Shown here: positions 6,982 through 15,426 of the stretch, in pieces
Layout of the letters: each line of letters begins with the position of its first letter
Position numbering within the stretch: the first letter of the stretch is position 1
NCBI GenBank assembly: GCA_900542255.1
Contig: UQMR01000040.1
Span: 1-21,207, forward strand
From: an uncultured Porphyromonadaceae bacterium
GTDB lineage: Bacteria; Bacteroidota; Bacteroidia; Bacteroidales; Barnesiellaceae_A
DNA length: 21,207 nucleotides
Direction of reading: 5' to 3'
Position numbers and translations under genes: made by a program
Notes under the pieces: generated by a model
The model's database searches: none
What the model was told of the DNA's origin: nothing
The model's input: only the letters and a program-made list of their open reading frames with translations

Positions 6982-8057
6982 TTATTTGAGATATTGCCGC
7001 AGGAAGGATGCAATCTTATCGAAGGGAATTTTTCCCAGATTGTCATACAGGTCGGTATGGCTGGCATCGGGAACGATGACCAATTCTTTGTTATCGCCTT
7101 TGAGCTTTTTGAAGGTGCTTTCGCTGAAATAGCGTGAGTGCGCTTTCTCTCCATGTACGAGAAGTACGGCATTGCGAATCTCATCGGCATACGATAGGAT
7201 GGGCATGTTGAGGAATGATAGGCTCGATGTCTTGTTCCATCCGCCGTTTGAACCGAGTGAGCGCTTGTGATACCTCTGGGCGTTTTGTAATATGCATTGT
7301 AATCTTTTACGAATTGGGGCGCATCTTCCGGAACCGGATCTATGACACCGCCGGCCAGCTTGTATGTGCCATTTTTGTAATCTTCTGTTCTCTGAGCATT
7401 CAATTCCTCTCGCATGGCATTGCGGGCGTCGGCATTATCAGCTTCGTCAAAGTAACCATTTGCTGTAACTCGCGACATGTCATACATGGTTACGGCGACG
7501 GTTGCCTTTATGCGGGTGTCGATAGCTGCTGCATTGACGGCCATGCCTCCCCATCCGCATATACCTATAATGCCTATTCTGTCGGGGTCTACGTCGCTGC
7601 GTGTAGAGAGGTAGTCGATTGCGGCGCAAAAATCTTCGGTGTTGATATCGGGCGATGCCACATAGCGGGGTTGGCCTCCACTCTCACCCGTAAACGAGGG
7701 GTCGAATGCGATGGTCAGAAAGCCCAGTTCGGCCATTCGCTGTGCATAAAGTCCTGAAACTTGTTCTTTCACGGCTCCAAAGGGGCCACATACGGCAATG
7801 GCGGGTAGCTTGCCTTCGGCATTCTTGGGTATATACAGGTCGGCTGCCAGTGTAATGCCATACCGGTTGTGAAAGGTTATTTTGCTGTGGTTTACCTTGT
7901 CGCTTTGGGGAAATACTTTATCCCATTCTTCTGTTAAACTTAACTTCTCTTCCATGATACTATTCGTAAATGAGGGGTTTTCTTGTGCTAAGATGCCTGC
8001 CGTACTGAAAATACAGAAAGACAATATCATGTATGATTTCAGAAGATATCTTTTCAT
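6982..8057 (-). pseudogene. Exported alpha/beta hydrolase (dienelactone hydrolase-like), frameshifted
   Basis: Exported hydrolase of unknown substrate. The N-terminus is a signal peptide (MKRYLLKSYMILSFCIF, cleavage near LAQ). The fold is clear to residue 262: AADLYIP, an oxyanion segment VCGPFGA, and the nucleophile elbow GICGWGG with Cys167 where many hydrolases have Ser. After codon 262 (7274-7272) the frame runs into meaningless sequence ending at 6930. In the neighbouring frame the family continues at once: YHKRSLGSNGGWN, then LLVHGEKAHS (acid region) and ASHTDLYD (catalytic His), ending LRQYLK with a stop at 6982. One missing base in AGAGG-TATCAC explains this exactly, and restoring it gives a 358-residue protein. 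Either a real inactivating mutation or an assembly error. It follows the flavoprotein gene by 21 bp in the same transcript. Confidence 0.85.
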
Positions 8058-8078
8058 GCCTTGCAGGTTTTATGTGAT

Positions 8079-8693
8079 TCATCGTATAAAATTGGTCATG
8101 ATGCTTTTCTCCTTTTCGGGATGGGGATGTAAATTGTTTTGCAGGCTTTTCAGCATCCATGCCATGTTATTGCCTAAGGTGCGCATGGTTTGTAATCCCT
8201 CGGCATCTTGTGATGCTTCGCCCGGTAAACAACCGTGTACGCTGTTCCAGTATTGCGATGGTACAACCGGCATATTATTGATGGTAAAATATTTGTTTAG
8301 CCGATCGAATGTGGCACTTGCGCCTCCACGGCGGCAAACGGCAACAGATGCCGCCGGCTTATATTGAAGAAGTGGTGAAGCCGAGTAGAAAAGCCTGTCG
8401 AGCAAGGCGCACAACGAGCCGTTGGGGCCGGCGTAGTAGACGGGGGAGCCTATAATGATGCCGTCGGCGGTTTCTAATTTTGTTCTGATAGAATGATACA
8501 ATGCGTCATTAAATACGCAGTGTCCCAGTTCTGAGCAACGGTTACAGGCTATGCAGCCCTGTATCGCTTTTGTGCCGATGGAAACTATTTCGGTATCTAT
8601 TCCCTTCCCTTCAAGAGCCTTGGCTACCTCACATAAGGCAATATATGTATTGCCTTTGCTTCGAGGACTTCCGTTGATGAGTAGTACTTTCAT
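8079..8693 (-). CDS. Flavodoxin-fold NAD(P)H-dependent oxidoreductase with iron-sulfur-flavoprotein Cys motif
   Basis: Cytoplasmic FMN-binding redox protein of 204 residues. It starts with a beta strand and FMN phosphate loop, LLINGSPRSKGNT (4-16), then has GIIIGSPVYYAGPNGSLCALLDR (about 78-100), typical of the NADPH-dependent FMN reductase / iron-sulfur flavoprotein group. Cys47, Cys50, Cys53 and Cys59 form CX2CX2CX5C (GCIACNRCSELGHC), which in iron-sulfur flavoproteins binds a 4Fe-4S cluster, so electron transfer from a ferredoxin or NAD(P)H to an acceptor is plausible. The C-terminal part is about 200-length-family-like, with a charged tail. It is the first gene of a transcript with the broken hydrolase and follows an AraC regulator gene, with direct repeats in between. 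Such sets often respond to electrophiles or quinones, but no substrate can be read from the sequence. Confidence 0.87.
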   Translation of the reverse strand: MKVLLINGSPRSKGNTYIALCEVAKALEGKGIDTEIVSIGTKAIQGCIACNRCSELGHCVFNDALYHSIRTKLETADGIIIGSPVYYAGPNGSLCALLDRLFYSASPLLQYKPAASVAVCRRGGASATFDRLNKYFTINNMPVVPSQYWNSVHGCLPGEASQDAEGLQTMRTLGNNMAWMLKSLQNNLHPHPEKEKSIMTNFIR

Positions 8694-8801
8694 TGTAGCA
8701 GTATGTTTGGGTTATGAATGCAGATAGAGTTTGTAATACCAAGTATCACTCTGTGCCTTGTTGAGCGATAGTACATAATTATGAGGTTTTTTTTATATCA
8801 T

Positions 8802-8840
8802 TGTTGCTGTAAGGCTCAAAGAGTGTTGCTGTGAGGCTCA
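8802..8840 (-). promoter_or_regulatory. Pair of 17-bp direct repeats, candidate AraC-family binding site
   Basis: tgttgctgtaaggctca (8802-8818) and tgttgctgtgaggctca (8824-8840) differ at one base and start 22 bp apart, about two helical turns. They lie 109-147 bp upstream of the flavoprotein start codon and beyond the 3' end of the AraC gene. AraC proteins bind paired direct half-sites at about this spacing. The role is inferred; the repeats are directly visible. Confidence 0.5.
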
Positions 8841-8934
8841 TTCGTAAAATTTAAGGTTATCAGTTGTACCTGTTATATTGCGTTATGGAGTATCTTGAAG
8901 TTATGGAGCTTGTAGTTGTTTAAGAACCGGTATG

Positions 8935-9783
8935 CTAGGGGCAAATGGCTGTGGGGGGAATGCCGTATTGTTTCTTGAATGCCGATGAGAAATGAGAGCG
9001 GTTCTTGAAACCGACCTGTGTATATATGTCGGCAATTTTCATGTCTCCCTTTTGCATCATATTGTATGCAACTTCGAGGCGTTTGCGAATGAGCCATTTC
9101 TCGGGCGTGAGGTCACTTATTTTTTTGAAGTCTCTCTTGAATGTAGCAAGGCTCCTGCCTGTGTAGTGTGCCAATTCTTCGACCGACAGTTTACACATGT
9201 AGTTGTGATTCATAAAGTCGAGAATATCTATTTTCCAAGGTTCGTTGAAGTCGAACAAGGTGGCTGCAAATCGTTGGTCGATGTGTAGCAAAGCGAGTAA
9301 TCCTTCCTGTAATTTTAGATTCATGAAGTCTTCTTGAGGTTTTACCTCGGGATCGAAGTATGGAGTCATTGAGGCAAAAAGACTCTTCAATTCGGGTGTT
9401 TGTGGAAGTTTTATTACCTCTTGCTGCATTTTGGGGAGATTGAGGCCGACGCGGTTTTTATATCGCGAATACATTTCTCTTAAAAAGTTACGGGTGAAGT
9501 TCATGAATATGCCGCAATACCGTTCTCCGTTGAAGGTCTTCTTGTACATAGTGATGTGGTGATCGCGAGGAATATATACGCATTCACCTTTTCGTACGTT
9601 GATTTGTCTTTTCCCATTGTCGAGTACCATCTCGCCGGAATATACGTAATTGATGGCATATTCTCGAGACCGATGCACGCATCCGCTTGTATCATCGTAG
9701 AAAAAACTGTAGAAAATGTTGTTGTAGTTGAATATCATTTTCATGGGACAACTGTTCGTCCCCTCTGTGTGTCGGTCGTTCAT
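8935..9783 (-). CDS. AraC-family transcriptional regulator
   Basis: DNA-binding activator or repressor of 282 residues. The N-terminal half (about 20-170) is a cupin-like effector and dimer domain, with the typical strand GECVYIPRDHHITMYK (67-81). The C-terminal half is a complete AraC DNA-binding domain with two helix-turn-helices: KLSVEELAHYTGRSLATFKR (198-217), with the marker segment LTPEKWLIRKRLE behind it, and MKIADIYTQVGFKNRSHFSSAFKKQYG (248-274). The ligand is unknown. The annotated start is 9783; an in-frame ATG at 9744 (MKMIFNYNN) is also possible, because residues 1-13 look unlike the family. It lies upstream of and in the same direction as the flavoprotein-hydrolase pair, 241 bp away, and most likely controls them. 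No obvious terminator follows it. Confidence 0.9.
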   Translation of the reverse strand: MNDRHTEGTNSCPMKMIFNYNNIFYSFFYDDTSGCVHRSREYAINYVYSGEMVLDNGKRQINVRKGECVYIPRDHHITMYKKTFNGERYCGIFMNFTRNFLREMYSRYKNRVGLNLPKMQQEVIKLPQTPELKSLFASMTPYFDPEVKPQEDFMNLKLQEGLLALLHIDQRFAATLFDFNEPWKIDILDFMNHNYMCKLSVEELAHYTGRSLATFKRDFKKISDLTPEKWLIRKRLEVAYNMMQKGDMKIADIYTQVGFKNRSHFSSAFKKQYGIPPTAICP

Positions 9784-10099
9784 AATGATACGTGGATATA
9801 TGGTTTCTTAGTGTAAAGATAGAAAAAACCGATATATAATGGGAGTGCCGGGTAGAAACAATCTTGTAGTGACAATAGAGTGGGGCTTGTGCGGCACATT
9901 AGAGCGTATGGAGCTTTTTTTGATTGTTAGATATAAAATTTGTCTGATTGTTGCTTCTTGCAGCGGGGAATGGAATTGTTTTATTGTTTGAAATGATAAA
10001 ATTGACGATTTGAAACCTTTTTCTATGCCGGAAAAACCTAAATTGCATACGGAAAAAACAGTGATACAAAAGGAGCGGCATCGATAAAAACATATAGAT
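9784..10099. other. Divergent intergenic region, 316 bp, no gene
   Basis: AT-rich spacer between the AraC gene (-) and the large T9SS cargo gene (+). A near-consensus minus-strand -7 box (TATCTTTA, 9821-9814) could serve the AraC gene. On the plus strand tgattgtt occurs at 9921-9928 and again at 9945-9952, and several TTTG-containing AT tracts (around 9934-9942 and 9980-9990) have three rather than two bases between TA and TTTG, so no promoter stands out for the cargo gene. I see no RNA gene or reading frame of note. Confidence 0.4.
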
Positions 10100-13000
10100 A
10101 TGAAAAACATGATTTTTATTTTTTGTGGCATTGTATCTTGCGCCTCCGTGGCGGCGCAGGTACAACAATTTGAAGTGGCATTCCCTTCGCCGGTGGCATT
10201 CTATGATTTGGATGGTGATGGGGAAAAGGAGTTTGTGTATATGTCGAATTATTCCGACAAACTGCAATTCTATGACGGTATCTCGCAAAGTTTCGTGCTT
10301 TTGCCCGAAAAGGAGCAGATTGTAGATTATATGCAGTATGGGGAAGTTGTCGGCATAAGCGATGTCAACGGTGACGGAATCGTCGATATAGCGCTTTACT
10401 CGGAAGAAAATTATGGACGGAATGTGCAGAATACGGTGGTAAGCAACGGCTCGGCACATGAGGTCAAAAGGATGCTTGTCTATCCGCTTTGGGATGCCGA
10501 CGGCGATGGCGCTGCCGAAGCCGTAGAGGACAAGGGCGGTTATTACCTTATATGGAAGCATCTGGTTGACGGTGTATGGAAATCGTGGCAAATGGATTTG
10601 TGGGCCTACGAAGATTATCAGGGCGATTTCGACTCGGCTTCGTGGATGGAGATGCAGGAGTCGGCAGCGGTGGGAAAGAATCCGGCCGGTGACTCCCGCC
10701 GCATACTTACCGGAGCCGCTCTCGAACCATCCAGCGCCCCGGTACCTATCTCTTCGCCCGATGTGACGATAGACCTCAACCGCGACGGTTATGTCGATTT
10801 GTTGGAGACGGCGTCGGGTACGCTCTATTACGGTACGCCCGAGGGGAATTATGTGGTATCGACAGTGGGCGGTACGGTGGTGGCAAAGGACCTGAACGGA
10901 GACGACATTGTAGATTATATTGTGTATGGCGGCGAGTTGAATGAGGTGAAGACGTTGCTCTATGAAGGGGGCGGCGAGTTTCGTGAGGAGACTCTGATAG
11001 ATAACCTCGCAGCCGACAATCCCGTGTGGTGTTACGACTTCGACAAGGATGGCGATGTGGATATCCTGTTGACATTCAGTTCGCTGAATACCGATGGCGA
11101 GACCTGTTACACGCTCTTTTTCGAGAATGACGGCACGGGTAACTTCACGCGTCACGAAGAGTATCAGGAGCATCGCTGGCAATATTCGCTTTGTCGCGAT
11201 GTGGATAATGACGGTTATTACGACCTCTTGCTTTTCTCTTATGACAACCCCGTACCGGCTAATATACAATATGACGATTATGAGGTGCAGGTGATGTTGC
11301 GGCGCGGTAATGGAAACCTGTCGTTCGGTGAGGCCGAGGAGCTTTTCTCGGTTACGACGACTTACTATAACGCCTTGCGTCCCGACTATCCCGACTATGC
11401 GGCTCTGTCGCATTGGTCGATTCATGCCGAGGACCTCGATAACGACGGGTATGCCGAGGTGTGGCTAAGTGCTTCGCCCGATTTTAACAGCCTGCCTATG
11501 CCTGCGAGTGTGGCCAAGGTTCCCGGGCGGGTCAATACTCTCCCTGCCGCGCCGACGGGCTTGCGTGCCGATTACAGGCCTTCTACCGGGAAGCTCATTC
11601 TCTCATGGAATGCCGCTACCGATGCCGAAAGCAGCAGTAAGGACCTTACTTACGCCATACGCATCGGCTCGCAACCCGGGCAGGATGATAAGGTGAAAGG
11701 CTATGCCCATGCCGACGGTAGGCGTGAGAACTTTGTCGACGGCAATGCCGGGAGCTTCCTGGGTAGAGAGCTGGATATTCGTTCGTGGAAGCCCGGCACT
11801 TACTATGTGAGTGTGCAGGCGGTCGACCCCAACCATGCCGGCTCGCCGTGGAGCGACGAGATAAGTTTTGTGCATACCTATCTGCCGGTCGACTTCACGA
11901 TGTCGGCTACGCAGATATCGACGGTAGACACGCTGACGGTATATTATACCTACGACGACAGGTTGGCATACAGTTGGGATGCCGGAGATGGCACCGTGGT
12001 GTCGGACGAGCAGGGCAAGGCTTGTATAGAGTGGAATACGGCCGGGTACAAAGTGCTTACGCTCGTGGTCACGGCTGCCGACGGAACGACGGCAAGAAGT
12101 TCACAAACCGTGAATGTATTGGCCAATCATGTCGGATTGGGGGAATATACCCCCTTTGTTACAGAGAACATAGCTTCGCAGCGCAACTTCTATGACTACG
12201 ACAATGACGGCCTTACCGATTTTGTGAAAGGCGACGGGTTGTATAAAAACAACGGTGACGGTACGTTCGGCAAAGCCAAGGGTATATTCAATCAGGGGCT
12301 TGACATAATGTATTCACGGTGGATAGATATGAATATGGATGGCCTTGCCGATTTGTTGTATAACATATACGATACCCAGGTAGGCCGTTACAGCATAGGT
12401 GGCATGTTGGAGAATGAAGAGAATGGCAACTTCTCTAAAAATTCATCTCCCGATATTACGGTAATAGGAAGTGACGGGGGCGACAACGGCAAATATATGC
12501 TGGTGTCGGAGGCCATAGACCTTGATAACGACGGCTTTGTGGATTTTATTTCCGACAACAATTATGTATATCGAAATGAGGATAACAGAACCTTCACGCA
12601 GACGAAGATGAAAGACATGTATATGTCGTCGGTGTATATAGACTGGGACCGTGACGGCTTATGGGACAATGTGGGAGAATTGCAGCGAAACGGTAGCGAC
12701 TATACTGCCTTGACGGTGTATCGCAACAAAGGAAACTTTGAGTTCGAGACATTGACGATACCTATCGAGGAGCCTGTCACGAGCGAATGGAATTATAATC
12801 TGCACCTCGAACCCATCCTGTCGGACCTGAATGGCGACGGTTATCTGGATATGGTATTCTTCCAAGACAAACATACGGTGCTGGTGCTTTATAACGAGGA
12901 GAATCTGCGTTTTGTGCCCGGCTTTGAGATAGCGATGGGAGACGATGTAACCGACATACCGATGCCTACCGAATGTTGTCTGTTCGATATGGATAACAAT

Positions 13001-15262
13001 GGGTATGAAGATATCTTCTTCTTTGCCTATAATAAATTGCAGCAAGACTCGGTGGGCCTGTATGGTGTATTCATAGATGCACAGGGCGTGTACAACCGGG
13101 GTTTTGTGACGCCCGGAATACGGTATCATAACAGCATAGCCATGGCAACATTGGCCAACGGGGAGGCTCCGGAGGTATATGCCGGCTATACTACTAATGA
13201 CGCGTCGTATCTCTATATGGCCGATAACCGGACAAAGGCTACCAATACGCCACCGCAGGCACCTGCGATGGTAACGGCTGTGCAAACCGACAACTCGTTG
13301 CTGATAGAGTGGAATCCTGCCGCTGATGCGGAGACTCCGCCGTCGAAGTTGCGTTATAATCTGTCGGTCAAGAAGAAAGGGGCAAGCGGCGATGACAGTT
13401 ACATCATCTCTCCGTTTAATGCCGGCAGCCATACGACAGGGCCGTTGTTGGGTGGTATCTCCTCGTCGGCAACCGGATGCCTCATGACGTCCTATTATTA
13501 TCCCGTTGCGACGCGGTATGAGATACCGGTAGACAGGCTGCCCGTCGGTGAGTTGGAGATACAGGTGCAGACGATAGATTTATGGGGCGAAACCTCGGGA
13601 TTTTCGGCTCCTGTAACCGTGAAGATAGAAAACCGCCCGTTGCTCGAAGCCCCTCGCTCGGTATGTTTTGGCGAAGTGGCAACGATAGCATATAAAGGTA
13701 CCGTGGCAGAAGGTGTTGTGCCTGAATGGGATTTTGCCGGGGGAGAGGTGCTGTCGGGTAGCGGTTATGGCCCTTATGATGTTGTATGGGCGAGCGAGGG
13801 TGTAAAACAGGTGACGATAGATGTGGCCGGTGCCGAATCTATGGTAAACATCGTCGTGCAGCCCGATTACAATGCCGCTTTTACACTGCCCGAAAGAGTC
13901 TTCTATAATGCCGATTTTACTATCGCACTGCCCGAAGTGCCCCGCAATGCTACCTTTGCATGGTCGTTGAGCGGCGAAGACCGCGAGGGCGAGGATATAG
14001 AGGTAGAGGGCGAGCCCGGCATGATGCGTGCAACAGCACGTATCGTGGGGCATCCCGAGCTTGCCGAGCGTACGTTGACGCTCACCGTGGGCCTTAACGG
14101 TTGTACCAAGGTGCACCGGTGTGTGTTGCAGGTTCTGCCCGAGCTTGCGCCTCCCGTGCTGACATTGGTAGAGAGCGAGGGCACAAGTAATGTCGTGACA
14201 TGGAATGCAGCCTGGATGGATGCCGATTGCAGCGATATTGTAATTTATAAGGAAGGGGCATACTTGAACGATTTCATAGAGATAGGCCGTGTACCCAAGG
14301 CCCAGGGACGGTTTGTCGATATGGTATCAGACAACACGGTGTGCAGCGAGCGGTATGCCATAGCCATGCTCATGAATGACGGGACAATAAGCCCGATGAG
14401 CGACATACACCAGACCGTGCTTCTTACCATCAACCGCGGTATGACGGCAGGCTGTTATAACCTGATATGGAACGGTTATGTAGGGCGGGAAATAGCCTCC
14501 TACCGTATTTTGCGCGGTGCCTCGCCCGATGCGTTGCACGAGATAGCCACTCTCTCGGGGGCTGCTACGAGCTATGTCGATGAGGCGGTAGATGCCGAGC
14601 CTTACTATTCGCTCGAAATTATCCCCGAGGAAAACTACTATCCCGATGCTTCGGGTTACCGGAGGGTAGCAGCCGGTGACGAGCGAACGAGGTCGAATGT
14701 CGTTTACTCGGGCGATGCCCGTGATATAACCTATATCGAGCAGTTGAGGATACTGACCGTGGGCAATATCTATGAGCTGACGGCTGAAAATCCTGTGGTG
14801 TACCTGTATGCCGAAATCCTTCCCGTGACGGCTTCGCATGCACAAGTGGTATGGGAAGTGGTAAGCGGAGAAGAGTTTGCAAGTGTCGATGCCTATGGCA
14901 GAGTCACTGCCAAGAATAATAGCAACGATGGCACGGTTACCATCATGGCGACGGCAGTGGACGGCAGTGGCGTTACGGCTTATATCTCTCTCGATGTGGA
15001 GAAAAACTCGGGTGTAGAGATACCCGCAATGAGCTATGCCGAAGTGAAAGCCTATCCCGTACCTGTAAGAGATGTGCTGCATGTGTCGTCGCGGGTAGCG
15101 ATAGAGCGTCTGCAACTTATCGATATGCAGGGGCGTGTGGCGAAAGATATCCGTGGCAATAATCGTATGCTCGATGTTTCGCGTATTCCGCAAGGTACCT
15201 ATCTGCTGAGGGTAGAGCTGTCGGACGGCTCTGCGGTGTCGTTGAAAATCGTGAAGAAATAA
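10100..15262 (+). CDS. Giant FG-GAP/FN3/PKD surface protein with T9SS C-terminal sorting domain
   Basis: Predicted exported surface or adhesin-like protein of 1720 residues; no enzymatic domain recognised. A signal peptide (MKNMIFIFCGIVSCASVAAQ) is followed by two FG-GAP/VCBS-type blocks with acidic calcium-loop motifs of the form DxDxDGxxD. Block 1 has eight (starting at 36, 88, 132, 225, 264, 313, 367, 445), block 2 six (699, 743, 807, 848, 909, 963), suggesting two beta-propellers. Each block is followed by a fibronectin III-like domain (about 482-592 and 1050-1176) and a PKD-like domain (about 597-673 and 1177-1253). Then come Ig/FN3-like segments (1254-1535), a bacterial Ig-like group 2-type domain (about 1547-1633), and a type A T9SS sorting domain (about 1646-1720: AYPVPVRDVLHV, IDMQGRV, IPQGTYLLRV, ending KIVKK). 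It lies upstream of a PorU-like gene with its own terminator. Domain borders are by eye. Confidence 0.88.
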   Translation: MKNMIFIFCGIVSCASVAAQVQQFEVAFPSPVAFYDLDGDGEKEFVYMSNYSDKLQFYDGISQSFVLLPEKEQIVDYMQYGEVVGISDVNGDGIVDIALYSEENYGRNVQNTVVSNGSAHEVKRMLVYPLWDADGDGAAEAVEDKGGYYLIWKHLVDGVWKSWQMDLWAYEDYQGDFDSASWMEMQESAAVGKNPAGDSRRILTGAALEPSSAPVPISSPDVTIDLNRDGYVDLLETASGTLYYGTPEGNYVVSTVGGTVVAKDLNGDDIVDYIVYGGELNEVKTLLYEGGGEFREETLIDNLAADNPVWCYDFDKDGDVDILLTFSSLNTDGETCYTLFFENDGTGNFTRHEEYQEHRWQYSLCRDVDNDGYYDLLLFSYDNPVPANIQYDDYEVQVMLRRGNGNLSFGEAEELFSVTTTYYNALRPDYPDYAALSHWSIHAEDLDNDGYAEVWLSASPDFNSLPMPASVAKVPGRVNTLPAAPTGLRADYRPSTGKLILSWNAATDAESSSKDLTYAIRIGSQPGQDDKVKGYAHADGRRENFVDGNAGSFLGRELDIRSWKPGTYYVSVQAVDPNHAGSPWSDEISFVHTYLPVDFTMSATQISTVDTLTVYYTYDDRLAYSWDAGDGTVVSDEQGKACIEWNTAGYKVLTLVVTAADGTTARSSQTVNVLANHVGLGEYTPFVTENIASQRNFYDYDNDGLTDFVKGDGLYKNNGDGTFGKAKGIFNQGLDIMYSRWIDMNMDGLADLLYNIYDTQVGRYSIGGMLENEENGNFSKNSSPDITVIGSDGGDNGKYMLVSEAIDLDNDGFVDFISDNNYVYRNEDNRTFTQTKMKDMYMSSVYIDWDRDGLWDNVGELQRNGSDYTALTVYRNKGNFEFETLTIPIEEPVTSEWNYNLHLEPILSDLNGDGYLDMVFFQDKHTVLVLYNEENLRFVPGFEIAMGDDVTDIPMPTECCLFDMDNNGYEDIFFFAYNKLQQDSVGLYGVFIDAQGVYNRGFVTPGIRYHNSIAMATLANGEAPEVYAGYTTNDASYLYMADNRTKATNTPPQAPAMVTAVQTDNSLLIEWNPAADAETPPSKLRYNLSVKKKGASGDDSYIISPFNAGSHTTGPLLGGISSSATGCLMTSYYYPVATRYEIPVDRLPVGELEIQVQTIDLWGETSGFSAPVTVKIENRPLLEAPRSVCFGEVATIAYKGTVAEGVVPEWDFAGGEVLSGSGYGPYDVVWASEGVKQVTIDVAGAESMVNIVVQPDYNAAFTLPERVFYNADFTIALPEVPRNATFAWSLSGEDREGEDIEVEGEPGMMRATARIVGHPELAERTLTLTVGLNGCTKVHRCVLQVLPELAPPVLTLVESEGTSNVVTWNAAWMDADCSDIVIYKEGAYLNDFIEIGRVPKAQGRFVDMVSDNTVCSERYAIAMLMNDGTISPMSDIHQTVLLTINRGMTAGCYNLIWNGYVGREIASYRILRGASPDALHEIATLSGAATSYVDEAVDAEPYYSLEIIPEENYYPDASGYRRVAAGDERTRSNVVYSGDARDITYIEQLRILTVGNIYELTAENPVVYLYAEILPVTASHAQVVWEVVSGEEFASVDAYGRVTAKNNSNDGTVTIMATAVDGSGVTAYISLDVEKNSGVEIPAMSYAEVKAYPVPVRDVLHVSSRVAIERLQLIDMQGRVAKDIRGNNRMLDVSRIPQGTYLLRVELSDGSAVSLKIVKK

Positions 15263-15281
15263 GTGATTTATACGTGGCAGG

Positions 15282-15328
15282 CATGCCCCCTCAAGCTATT
15301 AGTCCGGCTTTGGGGGCATGTCATTTTT
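15282..15328 (+). terminator. Rho-independent terminator of the T9SS cargo gene
   Basis: catgccccc (15282-15290) pairs with gggggcatg (15312-15320), and after a small internal mismatch aagc pairs with gctt. A tcatttttta tract follows. It lies 19 bp past the stop codon, so the downstream PorU-like gene needs its own promoter. Confidence 0.85.
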
Positions 15329-15426
15329 TATATGACTCCATGACGTATTTTTTATGCCAACTTATCGTAGAGGCATGCAATAAAATGACGATGATGCCGT
15401 TCTAAGATGAGAAGAAGAAGATAAAG

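Noticed and set aside
6982..7206. Separate 74-residue gene beginning MPILSYADEI
   Set aside because: It is the C-terminal end of the alpha/beta hydrolase in the frame restored by one base, carrying its catalytic His, not an independent gene.
9899..11425. 508-residue minus-strand open frame opposite the FG-GAP gene
   Set aside because: Antisense shadow produced by codon bias. The plus strand has a signal peptide and calcium-loop repeats in register; the antisense product has no recognisable domain.
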